A DNA stretch of 64,000 bases from CAZKAP01 sp964552195 (GTDB lineage: Bacteria > Bacteroidota > Bacteroidia > Flavobacteriales > Flavobacteriaceae), in the NCBI GenBank assembly GCA_964552195.1, contig CAZKFM010000003.1, positions 124,001 to 188,000 on the forward strand, given 5' to 3'. The position numbers and the translations under genes were made by a program. Within the stretch, counting starts at the first letter, position 1. Each line of letters begins with the position of its first letter. The notes under the pieces are model-generated. The model saw only the letters and a list, made by a program, of their open reading frames with translations. It made no database searches and was not told the DNA's origin. This document shows positions 7,835-16,609 of the stretch, piece by piece.

Positions 7835-8474
7835 TTCTGAGATTGGGAATAGTTTGGGCTTCTCCTCCGGGATGAGGGTCCACCAGGTATATGGAAGCCC
7901 CCTGAGGCGCAAATCTCCAAAGCCCTGCTGCGGGATATACGTTAAGTGAAGTCCCAATAATGATGAGTACATCTGCGCTGCTGCAGAATTCGGCTGCCTT
8001 AGGTAGCAAGGGTACATCTTCCCCAAACCAAACGACATGGGGCCGAAGGCGCTCACCGAGGGGGCCTCGACTGTGTTCATCTATATCGTCCACCCAGGGA
8101 TAAATATTTGATGGATTCTCCAGACTACGGGCCTTAAAGAGCTCACCATGCAGATGAAGTACCCGTTTGCTGCCGGCCCTTTCGTGCAGGTCGTCCACAT
8201 TCTGAGTTACCACCACCACATCATTTCCGGCATTTTCCAATTCCGTCAAAGCATGGTGCGCCGCATTGGGCTGCACCTCTTTCAGCTGCCTGCGTCGCTG
8301 GTTGTAAAAGTCATATACCTTTCGGGGATCTCGTTCGAATCCTTCCGGGGATGCCACGTCGTAGATGGAATGCCCTTCCCAGAGGCCGCCTGCCTCCCGA
8401 AAAGTCTTCAATCCGCTTTCCCTGCTTATGCCCGCACCCGTGAGCACCACTATGTTTCTTTTGCCACTTTTCAT
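7767..8474 (-). CDS. NAD-dependent protein deacylase, sirtuin class III (CobB/SIRT5-like), zinc site absent
   Basis: 235 residues. It has GAGIS (13-17), TQNVDDLHERAG, the catalytic His in HLHGE (His109) and GTSLNVYPA. Tyr57 and Arg60 (FYNQRR) match the acyl-binding pair of desuccinylases/demalonylases, so a deacylase role beyond deacetylation is likely. The region that usually holds four zinc cysteines (about 113-145) contains none; the only Cys is near 164. The fold-defining LRPHVVWFGE follows normally. Start is ATG at 8474, 40 bases from the divergent trmH start. The missing zinc ribbon may be a lineage trait. Confidence 0.92.
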   Translation of the reverse strand: MKSGKRNIVVLTGAGISRESGLKTFREAGGLWEGHSIYDVASPEGFERDPRKVYDFYNQRRRQLKEVQPNAAHHALTELENAGNDVVVVTQNVDDLHERAGSKRVLHLHGELFKARSLENPSNIYPWVDDIDEHSRGPLGERLRPHVVWFGEDVPLLPKAAEFCSSADVLIIIGTSLNVYPAAGLWRFAPQGASIYLVDPHPGGEAQTIPNLRIITRTAVAGVPGLVEELLNNGS

Positions 8475-8514
8475 GATTATCTAAATTAGCATAATTCAAG
8501 TTTGGGAGTATAGA

Positions 8515-9186
8515 ATGCGGGGGCAGATGGATCAGGATTGGAGAGCCTTTCTGGAAGACATGGTTACAGAACGCCGGAGACAGCGATTCCGATCCGTTCT
8601 GGCACACCGTACGCGCTTCCTTACCATTGCCCTGGAGAATGTTTACCAGCTTCACAATACCAGCGCCGTGATCCGAAGCTGCGACGCCTTCGGTATACAG
8701 GATGTTCATCTCATACAAGAGCGATTCGGCGAACGCCTCGATAAGAAGATCGCCATGGGCACCCAGCAGTGGGTGACCTTATATCGGCACAAGAATACCC
8801 GGGACTGCATACACAGCCTGCAATCCTCCGGGTATCGCTTAGTCGCGACTACACCCGATCCGACAGCTACCCCTTTGAGCGAATTCGAGCCTCACCAGCC
8901 CGTAGCACTACTGTTCGGTACTGAAAAGGAGGGCCTGAGCCCAGCATTGCTATCGGCTGCCGATGAGCTGATTTCCATTCCTATGAAGGGTTTTACGGAA
9001 AGCCTGAATATTTCGGTAGCTGCGGCGATCATACTCCAGGAACTCAGTCAAAGACCTTCCCGTCTGAGCCCAACATGGCGCCTTACCGAAGCTGAAGAGG
9101 AGGAGTTGTACTGGGACTGGGTAAGGAAATCGGTAAAGGACGTCGATCAATTGGAAAAATGGTTCATGAAGCGCCATAATTCTTAA
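8515..9186 (+). CDS. trmH: TrmH family tRNA/rRNA 2'-O-methyltransferase
   Basis: 223 residues with the SPOUT (SpoU) fold motifs: ENVYQLHNTSAVIRSCDAFG (motif 1, with the catalytic Arg), LLFGTEKEGLSPALL (motif 2) and IPMKGFTESLNISVAAAI (motif 3, the knotted SAM site). The C-terminal extension EEEELYWDWVRKSVKDVD is typical of TrmH, which methylates G18 in the tRNA D-loop. A related rRNA target cannot be excluded. ATG at 8515 and ATG at 8527 are both possible starts. It faces the sirtuin gene across a 40-base gap. Confidence 0.9.
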   Translation: MRGQMDQDWRAFLEDMVTERRRQRFRSVLAHRTRFLTIALENVYQLHNTSAVIRSCDAFGIQDVHLIQERFGERLDKKIAMGTQQWVTLYRHKNTRDCIHSLQSSGYRLVATTPDPTATPLSEFEPHQPVALLFGTEKEGLSPALLSAADELISIPMKGFTESLNISVAAAIILQELSQRPSRLSPTWRLTEAEEEELYWDWVRKSVKDVDQLEKWFMKRHNS

Positions 9187-9213
9187 CTTTTAGCTGACAA
9201 AAACTTCCTGATT

Positions 9214-9741
9214 ATGACATTCTTATACATTCTGATGGCCCTGGTGGCCATAGTAGTGGTGCTGGCCGTCATGGCACCCAGGGAATACGAAGTTAAGCGG
9301 TCCATATCCATTTCCAGGGACCGTTCCGAGGTTTACGACTATTTGAAGTACCTGAGGAATATGGAGTCCTGGTCGAGCTGGGCGAAGAAAGACCCGGGTA
9401 TGAAGCGGGAGTATCGCGGGCAAGACGGCGAGTTAGGTGCCGTAAGTCACTGGTCGGGCAATAAAGACGTGGGAGAGGGTGAGCAGGAAATCACCGCCCT
9501 GGAAGAAAATCAACGGATAGAGTCCCGGCTCCGCTTTTTCAAACCCTGGAAGTCCGAATCGGATGCCTTTATGAACTTAAAAGACGGGGATGAGGGTCAA
9601 ACCCTGGTTGAATGGGGATTTCGGGGACAGAGTAAACTACCCTTCAGCATACTGATGCTCTTTATGAGCATGGACAGCATGATAGGCAAGGATTTTGAGG
9701 AAGGGCTGAAGGCCCTAAAAGAAGAACTCGAGGCCTCCTAG
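9214..9741 (+). CDS. SRPBCC (START-like) family protein with N-terminal membrane helix
   Basis: 175 residues. An N-terminal hydrophobic helix (about 2-20) is followed by YEVKRSISISRDRSEVYDYL and MESWSSWAKKDPGMKREYRG, typical of polyketide-cyclase/START-type ligand-binding domains. These bind small hydrophobic ligands; the ligand here is unknown. It follows trmH by 27 bases and is probably cotranscribed. Its TAG stop shares the bases CTAG (9738-9741) with the stop of the amylase gene on the opposite strand. Confidence 0.85.
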   Translation: MTFLYILMALVAIVVVLAVMAPREYEVKRSISISRDRSEVYDYLKYLRNMESWSSWAKKDPGMKREYRGQDGELGAVSHWSGNKDVGEGEQEITALEENQRIESRLRFFKPWKSESDAFMNLKDGDEGQTLVEWGFRGQSKLPFSILMLFMSMDSMIGKDFEEGLKALKEELEAS

Positions 9742-11438
9742 TTTCTGGGTTCAAGGAGTACGGTCGCGTGCGGACTCGAGAACGTCACCCTTCCTTTATT
9801 CACGGTGACTTCCTGTTCGGAGTACGCATCCCAAAGGGTGCTGCCTTCGGCGAAGTAACCCTTTACATACAAACTCTTGCGGCCAAGGGGGGCATCGAGA
9901 GCAATGGCCACCCGGTCTTCGTAGCCTTCCGTTTCCAGGGAGCGGGAGAAAACATAGGGTATTTTGGCCAATATACGGTGGCGACCTTTACCAATGGCCG
10001 GGTGTTTTCTTCGAAATTGACCCAATTTGCGCCAGTGGCTAAGTATTTCACTTACTTCTTCTGAGGCTTTCGCCTCATCCCAGTTCATCGGGGTCCGCAA
10101 TGAGGCATCTCCATTCGCCTTATCGTCCAAAAGTGGCCGCGCCGTCTCATCTCCGTAATAGATTTGAGCCATCCCGGGTGATAACAGCAGCAGATTTGCG
10201 GCATGAAACGGTCTTTGCCTTTCGCGGTCGTACGAATAGGCATCGTCGTGTGAGGTCAGGTAATTCATTACCGTTACCCCTTTTAGTTCTTCACTGAGAA
10301 GATCGACATATTCGCTGAAAACCTTTTCGTAGGGAAGTTCGCCCTTGGCTTTGTGCTCGAAATTGATCAGGGCATCGAAACCGTAGTCGTAATAGTCCAA
10401 AGTACGATCTCCGAAAGAGAATGCCCTCCCGTGCGAAATGTTGTATCCGTAAACTTCCCCAACCATGAAAAAGGGGCTGTTATCCAGTACCTTATCAGGG
10501 TGCTGTAGTTTCCAGTTTTCGAAAGCGTAAGCGGCTTCTTCCTTGAGTTCCGACCAGGCCTTTTCATCAGCGTGTTTAACGGTATCGACCCGGAATCCAT
10601 CGATTCCAAATTCACGCACGTAGTCGGTAAGCCACTTGATGATGTAGAATCTCGGCGCCCTGGGGTATCCCGTGCGATCGAAAAACGTATCGAGTTCCTG
10701 TAGTTCTGCTGCCAGCCTTCCCTCTTCCTTCCACTTCGAAAGCAAAGCATCCGGGAGTTCTACCGGCTCGTCGGATTCCGTAAGGACGTCCGGAAGGTTG
10801 TCCACCAGCGTACAGGAAGTCGTATTCCCATAATTGGTGTACTGGCAGGTAGGTTCGGTCCGGACCCAGTCCGACGGCCAAACCGGATCCCATTCGGTCA
10901 CAGGTCCGGTGTGGTTAAGTACTACATCCATCATGATTCGAATTCCCCTTCGATGCGCAGCCTCCACCATCTTCTTAAATTCCCCGGGGGTACCGAAACT
11001 CGGTTCGAAGGATGTCCAGTCCCGGGTCCAGTAACCGTGGTATCCGTAAGTGGGTCCGGTTCCTTCGTCCGTTATTCCATGAATTTGTTCAACCACTGGG
11101 CTCAGCCAAATGACATCCACACCGAGACGATGGAAATAATCGGCTTCAATTTTTTCCGTTATGCCCGCGAAGTTGCCTCCTTCAAATCCACGCAGGTACG
11201 CCGCATTCTGATCCCGACCTGGCAAGGCTGTGGCCTGGGATCCCCCTTTTCTAAACCGGTCCGTGAGAAGAAAATAGACGGTAGCAGCGTTCCAATCGAA
11301 TGGATCCTGTACAGCGGTTCTGATATCATCGGAGTCAGACGTAGACTGGGCCTCGGCCGAGGGTTTTTCACGGCAAGCCGCAAACAGCAGTATAAACAAT
11401 AGGGCTCCCAGTAAGGGGTAAGGTCGCTTTGGTTTCAT
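9738..11438 (-). CDS. Alpha-amylase family glycoside hydrolase (GH13), lipoprotein
   Basis: 566 residues. The lipoprotein signal ends LLFAAC (Cys22), so the enzyme is probably membrane-anchored. The GH13 barrel has DVVLNHTGP (about 171-179), GFRVDTVKH with nucleophile Asp285, GEVYGY with acid/base Glu328 and NYLTSHDD with Asp398. The layout resembles the MalS-type periplasmic alpha-amylase, including a Cys-containing insert (TCQYTNYGNTTSC). A C-terminal beta domain follows from about 480. It should cleave alpha-1,4-glucans. No SusC/SusD or other sugar genes are adjacent, so it stands alone here. Confidence 0.93.
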   Translation of the reverse strand: MKPKRPYPLLGALLFILLFAACREKPSAEAQSTSDSDDIRTAVQDPFDWNAATVYFLLTDRFRKGGSQATALPGRDQNAAYLRGFEGGNFAGITEKIEADYFHRLGVDVIWLSPVVEQIHGITDEGTGPTYGYHGYWTRDWTSFEPSFGTPGEFKKMVEAAHRRGIRIMMDVVLNHTGPVTEWDPVWPSDWVRTEPTCQYTNYGNTTSCTLVDNLPDVLTESDEPVELPDALLSKWKEEGRLAAELQELDTFFDRTGYPRAPRFYIIKWLTDYVREFGIDGFRVDTVKHADEKAWSELKEEAAYAFENWKLQHPDKVLDNSPFFMVGEVYGYNISHGRAFSFGDRTLDYYDYGFDALINFEHKAKGELPYEKVFSEYVDLLSEELKGVTVMNYLTSHDDAYSYDRERQRPFHAANLLLLSPGMAQIYYGDETARPLLDDKANGDASLRTPMNWDEAKASEEVSEILSHWRKLGQFRRKHPAIGKGRHRILAKIPYVFSRSLETEGYEDRVAIALDAPLGRKSLYVKGYFAEGSTLWDAYSEQEVTVNKGRVTFSSPHATVLLEPRN

Positions 11439-11477
11439 GGTTGTGTTGTCGTGTACAGGGAATTACGGATGGTTGTT

Positions 11478-12251
11478 TTAATTGCGGTTGAGTACTTTGT
11501 ATTCTTCATAACAGTTGCTGATGGCATCCAGTATCTGAAGGTCATTGGCGGTCATGATAAAGGACTTGGAATAATTGCAATTCGAGAGAATATCTTCGAT
11601 ATCCACCTTCTCGAGTTGAAGGAGAACCCCCAGGGTGTTCCTGTCGAATTTTGATGCAAGCAAGTTTCGGATCTCGTCGTCTTCCTTCATTTTCTGAAGT
11701 TGTCTCATCTGCCTCGGACGCTTTCCAAACAGATTCCGCAACATGTCGGCAGGATTGAGGATGGCACCCAGCACCTTGGTTACCGCCCCGGGAGCTCGGT
11801 TTCCGGCTTCATAGCTCTGGTTGAGTCCGGAAATGCTGTATTGGTAAGCGTTGTTAATGGGAAGATTCTTGATGTCAATATCGAGGTAGCCTGTAAGCAT
11901 ATAGGGCCGAACCACCACCTCCTCCAGGGCAAAGGCCAGTTCGTTCAGCTTGATCACCGTGCCTTCATACTCCATCATATCGTTCGTGACGCGCACCTTC
12001 TCGGGCTTAAAGCCCAGGAAAGTGATATAGAGGGTGTCATTGGCCTGAGCGGGAATCTCGAAAAACCCATCGGGATCGGTAATAGCGCCTCTAACCAGGG
12101 TGAGATTGACGATGTGAACGCTCTCCATGGGAAACTCGGTCTGGGCATTGAGAATGCGGCCTTTCAGGATTCCAGGGGCTTCAGCGGGAGGAGTGTTTTG
12201 CGCTGACACCAGGGCACTGACCAGAAGCAACAAATAGAGAATTCTTTTCAT
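11478..12251 (-). CDS. Carboxypeptidase-like regulatory domain protein, secreted
   Basis: 257 residues from ATG at 12251 (a TTG two codons earlier is the only alternative). A signal peptide ends near VSAQ. The domain about 30-115 (GRILNAQTEFPMESVHIVN ... TDPDGFFEIPAQANDTLYIT) is the beta-sandwich CarboxypepD_reg-like fold common at the start of Bacteroidota outer-membrane proteins. The rest is helical with no barrel, so it is not a TonB receptor. The C-terminus has a single conserved-looking Cys in NCYEEY. Function is unknown; location is the periplasm or outer membrane. Confidence 0.8.
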   Translation of the reverse strand: MKRILYLLLLVSALVSAQNTPPAEAPGILKGRILNAQTEFPMESVHIVNLTLVRGAITDPDGFFEIPAQANDTLYITFLGFKPEKVRVTNDMMEYEGTVIKLNELAFALEEVVVRPYMLTGYLDIDIKNLPINNAYQYSISGLNQSYEAGNRAPGAVTKVLGAILNPADMLRNLFGKRPRQMRQLQKMKEDDEIRNLLASKFDRNTLGVLLQLEKVDIEDILSNCNYSKSFIMTANDLQILDAISNCYEEYKVLNRN

Positions 12252-12362
12252 GAGCAATCTACTGCCCCAATATACGAAAGAAACATCGGAAGCCGCAGCA
12301 GTCCGGTTGGCCGAACCACGCTCTAAAGCAGCCGCGGCCTTACCACAAATACGTGCCTAAAA

Positions 12363-14084
12363 CTAATAGAACCCTTTAATCCGGTCCCTGTTGCGCCCTT
12401 TGGTGTTTTTATTTTTTTTGCTGCTACCCTTGCGAGGTTTACCCTTACCCTTTGATCCGCGATTTGCCGGATCCGGAGTACCGGATTGTTCGACCTTGAC
12501 AGGCCGGCCTTGCCACTGAATTTTGCGAAATGCCTTTTCGACCCGTTCGCATTGATCCGGTCTTACGGTAAAGAAGGAGAAACTACCTTTGGTAGCGACC
12601 CTGGAGACATCGTTCTTGGTAAGCCCGGTCTGTTCCCTGATGAAATCCTTCAAACTGGTCCAGTCGAAACCATCTTTTTCTCCTACATTGATAAAGAACC
12701 GAACACCGTCTCCCTGGGATTTCCTGTCCCTGCTCGGGCCTGTGCTTTCGCCCTCACCTGAGTTATCCAGTTGATCCCCGTGGCTCTGGTAGTAGGAATA
12801 GAATCTCAGAAATTCTACCGATACAATTTTCTTTATGAGGGTCTCCTTGTCCATATTTTCCAGGAGATCGTTGATGGCCGGGAGAAAGGAACTGATATCT
12901 TCGGCGACCTCGGCCTCCTTAATACGCGAAGCCAGATGGTACAGCTGAACTTCACAGATTTCCATGCCGCCGGGTATAGGTGCCTCATTCATCGGTTGCT
13001 TGATCACCTTCTCTATGCTCTTGATCTTGCGGAGTTCACTCCGTGTGACCAAGACCATGGAAATTCCAGATTTTCCAGCCCTGCCTGTGCGACCACTCCT
13101 GTGAGTATAGGTCTCGATTTCGTCGGGCAGCTGGTAGTGGATCACGTGGGTAATGTTGTCTATGTCAATTCCCCGGGCAGCTACGTCCGTAGCCACGAGC
13201 AATTGCAGCTGCTTCTTCCTGAAGGCATTCATGACTAGGTCGCGCTGGTTCTGACTGAGGTCTCCGTGCAGGGCACCGGCATTATATCCGTCTTCAATGA
13301 GCTTTTCTGCGATTTTCTGGGTGTCCCTTTTGGTACGACAGAAGATCACGGAAAAAATACCGGGATTTACATCGACCAGGCGTTTCAAACCGGCATAACG
13401 GTTGCGTCCGCCCACCACGTAATACAAGTGTTCGATGTTCTTAATCGAAGTGTTCTTGGAGCCTACGGTAACTTCCGCCGGGTCCTGCATAAAGCGACCG
13501 GCGATCTTGGACACCTCATCGGGCATAGTTGCTGAAAAAAGCCAGATGTTCTTATCGTCTGGTGTATGGGAGAGGATGTGATTGATGTCTTCGTAAAACC
13601 CCATGTTCAGCATTTCGTCGGCTTCATCCAGCACGCAATACTCAATCTCTCCGATGTCGATCATTTTGCGCCCGATCATATCCTTTAACCGCCCGGGTGT
13701 GGCGACGGCTATATGACAACCCCTTCGTATCTGAGCTGCCTGAGTGCTGATATTCGCCCCTCCGTAAACCGCAACAACGCGGACTTCCGGCAGGTATTTG
13801 GCATAGGACTCGAGTTCCCTGCAAATCTGATGACAAAGCTCACGGGTTGGAGTTAGTATGAGTGCCTGGGTTTTATTCCAGTTCGTATCGATCTTCTGCA
13901 AAAGGGGAAAACCGAATGCCGCGGTTTTTCCCGTTCCTGTCTGGGCAAGAGCGAGCAGGTCACGGGGTTTTTCCAGTAATAGGGGGATAGTTCTCGATTG
14001 TATTTCAGAGGGTTGCTCGAAGCCGAGGTCCCGTATGGATTGAAGTATCTCGCTACTCAATCCCAATTGTTCAAATGAATTCAT
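12363..14084 (-). CDS. DEAD-box ATP-dependent RNA helicase with DbpA-type RNA-binding domain
   Basis: 573 residues. It carries the Q motif region, AQTGTGKT (Walker A, about 47-54), PTREL, DEADEM, SATMP and HRSGRTGRAG, so all ATPase and helicase motifs are intact. After the second RecA domain a DbpA RNA-binding domain lies at about 465-545 (VRFFINVGEKDGFDWTSLKD), followed by a basic Gly/Lys/Arg tail. It resembles DeaD/CsdA, which unwinds RNA in ribosome assembly and cold adaptation. A -7 box at 14156-14163 would give a leader of roughly 65-70 bases. Confidence 0.94.
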   Translation of the reverse strand: MNSFEQLGLSSEILQSIRDLGFEQPSEIQSRTIPLLLEKPRDLLALAQTGTGKTAAFGFPLLQKIDTNWNKTQALILTPTRELCHQICRELESYAKYLPEVRVVAVYGGANISTQAAQIRRGCHIAVATPGRLKDMIGRKMIDIGEIEYCVLDEADEMLNMGFYEDINHILSHTPDDKNIWLFSATMPDEVSKIAGRFMQDPAEVTVGSKNTSIKNIEHLYYVVGGRNRYAGLKRLVDVNPGIFSVIFCRTKRDTQKIAEKLIEDGYNAGALHGDLSQNQRDLVMNAFRKKQLQLLVATDVAARGIDIDNITHVIHYQLPDEIETYTHRSGRTGRAGKSGISMVLVTRSELRKIKSIEKVIKQPMNEAPIPGGMEICEVQLYHLASRIKEAEVAEDISSFLPAINDLLENMDKETLIKKIVSVEFLRFYSYYQSHGDQLDNSGEGESTGPSRDRKSQGDGVRFFINVGEKDGFDWTSLKDFIREQTGLTKNDVSRVATKGSFSFFTVRPDQCERVEKAFRKIQWQGRPVKVEQSGTPDPANRGSKGKGKPRKGSSKKNKNTKGRNRDRIKGFY

Positions 14085-14155
14085 AAAGGTATTTAGGAGG
14101 GCTGTCTGGACACAAGAGGATAAGATTTAACTGATCGCCAAACCGTTACGCGCCT

Positions 14156-14163
14156 CAAAAGTA
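14156..14163 (-). promoter_or_regulatory. -7 promoter box (TACTTTTG) of the DEAD-box helicase gene
   Basis: TACTTTTG on the minus strand fits TAnnTTTG and lies 71 bases before the helicase ATG, leaving a fairly long untranslated leader. No clear -33 element. Confidence 0.5.
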
Positions 14164-14211
14164 AACTTTCTTTTCCGGTAACGGGCCATACTGTCGGCTC
14201 ATATGCCTAAA

Positions 14212-14811
14212 TTATTTTTCCGGTTGTTCCGATGAACCGCGGCTCAGCAGGAATTTAGTAAACGCTTCCAGCGCCCTGCTCCGATGGCTGACGTCGTATT
14301 TGCTTACCGAATCCATCTGTCCGAAAGTCTGTTCGCTTCCATCCGGAAGGAATACAGGATCGTATCCAAATCCTTCAGCGCCGGCGGGCTCATGTGTTAT
14401 CTGTCCGTGGACGCGGCCCGTGAAGAAATGAATGCCGTTCTCCTCGCGAAAGGCTATACAGGTTTCAAAATAGGCCGAACGCTCCGGGTGATGGCTCAGT
14501 TCACTCAGGAGTTTATCGATGTTTTTTTCTGCATTACCGTGCTCCCCGGCATAGTCTGCCGAGTACACGCCCGGTGCGCCCTGAAGTGCCTGAACGAAGA
14601 GGCCACTGTCGTCTGAAAAGCTCGGGATACCCAATGCCTTGAAGGCACTATTAGCCTTTATGGCCGCATTTTCTTTCAGCGTAGTGCCCGTTTCTTCCGG
14701 GGATATGGAATTCTCGATATCTGCCAGGCACAGTAATTCGAATTGTGGACTTATGCGTTTCCGGACTTCTTCCAGTTTATTCCTGTTGTGTGTGGCAAAA
14801 AGGATCTTCAT
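14212..14811 (-). CDS. rdgB: Non-canonical purine NTP pyrophosphatase (RdgB/HAM1)
   Basis: 199 residues, the normal family length. It hydrolyses ITP, dITP and XTP to monophosphates and so keeps deaminated purines out of nucleic acids. The sequence shows ATHNRNKLEEV at the N-terminus, SFSDDSGLFVQALQGAPGVY in the substrate loop, EGFGYDPVFLPDG and the closing SHRSRAL. ATG at 14811 is clear. It lies upstream of the DEAD-box gene on the same strand with a 127-base gap that contains that gene's own promoter box. Confidence 0.95.
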   Translation of the reverse strand: MKILFATHNRNKLEEVRKRISPQFELLCLADIENSISPEETGTTLKENAAIKANSAFKALGIPSFSDDSGLFVQALQGAPGVYSADYAGEHGNAEKNIDKLLSELSHHPERSAYFETCIAFREENGIHFFTGRVHGQITHEPAGAEGFGYDPVFLPDGSEQTFGQMDSVSKYDVSHRSRALEAFTKFLLSRGSSEQPEK

Positions 14812-15139
14812 GTCATTGTATTCTTTCTGAAAATGAGGAGATTTCTGATCAATTCCCCATAAAATTAATCCGAAACGGGCGAATTCAACATTTATGCATT
14901 CTTAACACGGGATCCCTGGGAAAAAAGTAGGTTTAATTTCTATATTTACAAGGCTGAAGAGCTCGGGGAATTTTCATTTGTTTTAATGGGTTACCAACGA
15001 TTATCAGACGCCTTTTACCGACCAGTTGTCAAGGGTTTGGAGGTGTAATAACTATCGTTTACATTAGGCCGTAAATCCCGGGATTTTCACCCGTTATCGA
15101 TCATTTTAACCGAACAGTAAAACTAAAGAGGGCACACTT
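14812..15139 (+). other. 328-base intergenic region, divergent promoters expected
   Basis: No open frame of note and no tRNA-like fold was seen. It separates the divergent rdgB and coiled-coil genes. TATATTTA at 14941-14948 is a near match to the -7 box for the plus-strand gene but lacks the final G, and it would leave a leader of nearly 190 bases. Nothing else is recognised. Confidence 0.4.
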
Positions 15140-16492
15140 ATGGAAATGTTAACTAACAACCCCACCCTGGCCATGGGGCTGGCGCTTGTCATCGGAGTCG
15201 TTGTGGGATGGGCAATTGCTCAGTTCAAGCGAATGAAGCTGGAGCGTCAGCTGGACGAATTGAATAACGAGGCGTATGTGCCCCTGAGATCTTCCTATGA
15301 ATCCCTGCAGCGGGATCACGTTTATCTGGATGAGGAAAACCAGAAACTCAAGGCCGCCCTGGAAGATATCAATAGCAAGAACCAAAAGATTAAGGAAGAA
15401 CTCGATGGCATGAAGAGTTTTTCTGATGCCCGCATTTCGGAATGGCAGACCAAAGTGAGTCAGATACGTGCGGACATGGAAGGCAAGGAAGAGACCGTAA
15501 AGGAGGAAAAGAAAAAGTGGAACGAGGAACGGGAAGCCCTGCTGGCCGAAGTGGAAAAGAAAAATGAAGAGCTCAATCAGATGGTTGAGAAGGCCGCCGA
15601 AATTGAACAGGAGCGGCTGGCACTCGAGAATGAACTCAAGTCCCAGAAAGATAAAACGGAACAGGCCTCGGGTAACTGGAAGGATCAGTGGGATACATTG
15701 AGCGTGGAATTCGAAAAGCTGAAGGAACAGAAGACGCTGCTCGAGAGCCAAAACGAAGAACTCGTGGCTCAGCTCGATCAGCTGCGAAGGGATCGTGAAC
15801 AGCTGGTGGCCGATTGGGAACGCAAGTATCGCCTGCTGAACGACGAATATGTCGAATACAAAAAGAATGCCGAGAACAATCGTCAGGACTGGGCGGCCCG
15901 TTATAACGGCCTTCAGCAGGAATTCCAGAATTATAAGTTTAATCGGGAAGGGATCATGTCCGACTGGGAGAAGAAGTTCCTCAACCTGAACAACGAATAC
16001 GGAGATTACAAGAAGAAGGCCGAAATGGAACGACTGGATCTGGTTCAGAAGTACAACGCCGCATTGCGGGAGCTCAATACCCTGAAGCAGACTCAGAACG
16101 AACTGGGAACCACCCAGGCGAGTGATTGGGAGGCCAAGTTCAATGCCCTGAACGCCGAGTACATGGCGTACAAGCAGAATGCCATAAGCAGGCCAAGCAC
16201 TTATGACCAGGGAAACAACGGCTTCGGAAGCATGTCGAGGACCACAGACTGGCAGCACAAATATCAGCAGTTGTACAGTGAATTTGAATCCTTCAAAAAG
16301 GATATGGAAGCCCGGTTGGCGGAGAAGCCTAGGGAGATTGTAAAGGAGGTGATACGGACCCCCAATCTGGAGGAACTGCAACGGATGCTTTCGCAGGTGA
16401 GTATGGTCGAGGTAACCCGGAATCGGACTGAGGACAGACCTCCCAACTCTGGAGAGGAAACAAAACCGGACCGTTCGTCTGGATCTTTCTGA
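15140..16492 (+). CDS. Membrane-anchored coiled-coil protein with ~25-residue repeats
   Basis: 450 residues. One N-terminal membrane helix (about 9-27, LAMGLALVIGVVVGWAIA) is followed by a long charged coiled coil. From about residue 225 a repeat of the form DWxxKYxxLNxEYxxYK appears about six times; three copies in a row are exactly 25 residues long and later ones have longer linkers. A degenerate earlier copy begins near 178. The tail is polar and probably disordered. I do not recognise the family. A structural or scaffolding role at the inner membrane is plausible but is inference. A strong terminator follows. Confidence 0.75.
   Translation: MEMLTNNPTLAMGLALVIGVVVGWAIAQFKRMKLERQLDELNNEAYVPLRSSYESLQRDHVYLDEENQKLKAALEDINSKNQKIKEELDGMKSFSDARISEWQTKVSQIRADMEGKEETVKEEKKKWNEEREALLAEVEKKNEELNQMVEKAAEIEQERLALENELKSQKDKTEQASGNWKDQWDTLSVEFEKLKEQKTLLESQNEELVAQLDQLRRDREQLVADWERKYRLLNDEYVEYKKNAENNRQDWAARYNGLQQEFQNYKFNREGIMSDWEKKFLNLNNEYGDYKKKAEMERLDLVQKYNAALRELNTLKQTQNELGTTQASDWEAKFNALNAEYMAYKQNAISRPSTYDQGNNGFGSMSRTTDWQHKYQQLYSEFESFKKDMEARLAEKPREIVKEVIRTPNLEELQRMLSQVSMVEVTRNRTEDRPPNSGEETKPDRSSGSF
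15812..16320 (+). repeat. Coding repeat region: six degenerate ~75-bp units
   Basis: The units begin with an Asp codon at 15812 and encode a DW-K(Y/F)-LN-E(Y/F)-YK pattern. The first three are 75 bases each; the fourth and fifth carry longer linkers. They are diverged at DNA level, so this is an old protein repeat and not a recent tandem duplication. Confidence 0.7.
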
Positions 16493-16505
16493 ACGACAAG
16501 TAATT

Positions 16506-16533
16506 AAGCCGTCCCTATCAGGACGGCTTTTTC
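16506..16533 (+). terminator. Intrinsic terminator after the coiled-coil gene
   Basis: A 9-bp stem, AAGCCGTCC / GGACGGCTT, with loop CTATCA runs into a T stretch (TTTTTC). It lies 14 bases after the stop codon and separates the gene from serA. Confidence 0.88.
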
Positions 16534-16593
16534 AATTTTGCCGACTGTCGGTAAAGAGCCCTGCCGGACCATAAGATAAACTGGGGATTTGAC

Positions 16594-16601
16594 TACTTTT
16601 G
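16594..16601 (+). promoter_or_regulatory. -7 promoter box (TACTTTTG) of the SerB-SerA gene
   Basis: TACTTTTG fits TAnnTTTG and ends only 8 bases before the ATG at 16610, so the transcript would have almost no leader. Confidence 0.5.
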
Positions 16602-16609
16602 AATAGCAA

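Noticed and set aside
15149..16381. Long open frame of 410 codons on the minus strand
   Set aside because: It is antisense to the repeat coiled-coil gene. The Leu/Phe/Ile-rich, low-complexity translation is what the complement of Glu/Lys/Gln-rich coding sequence gives, and there is no family signal.
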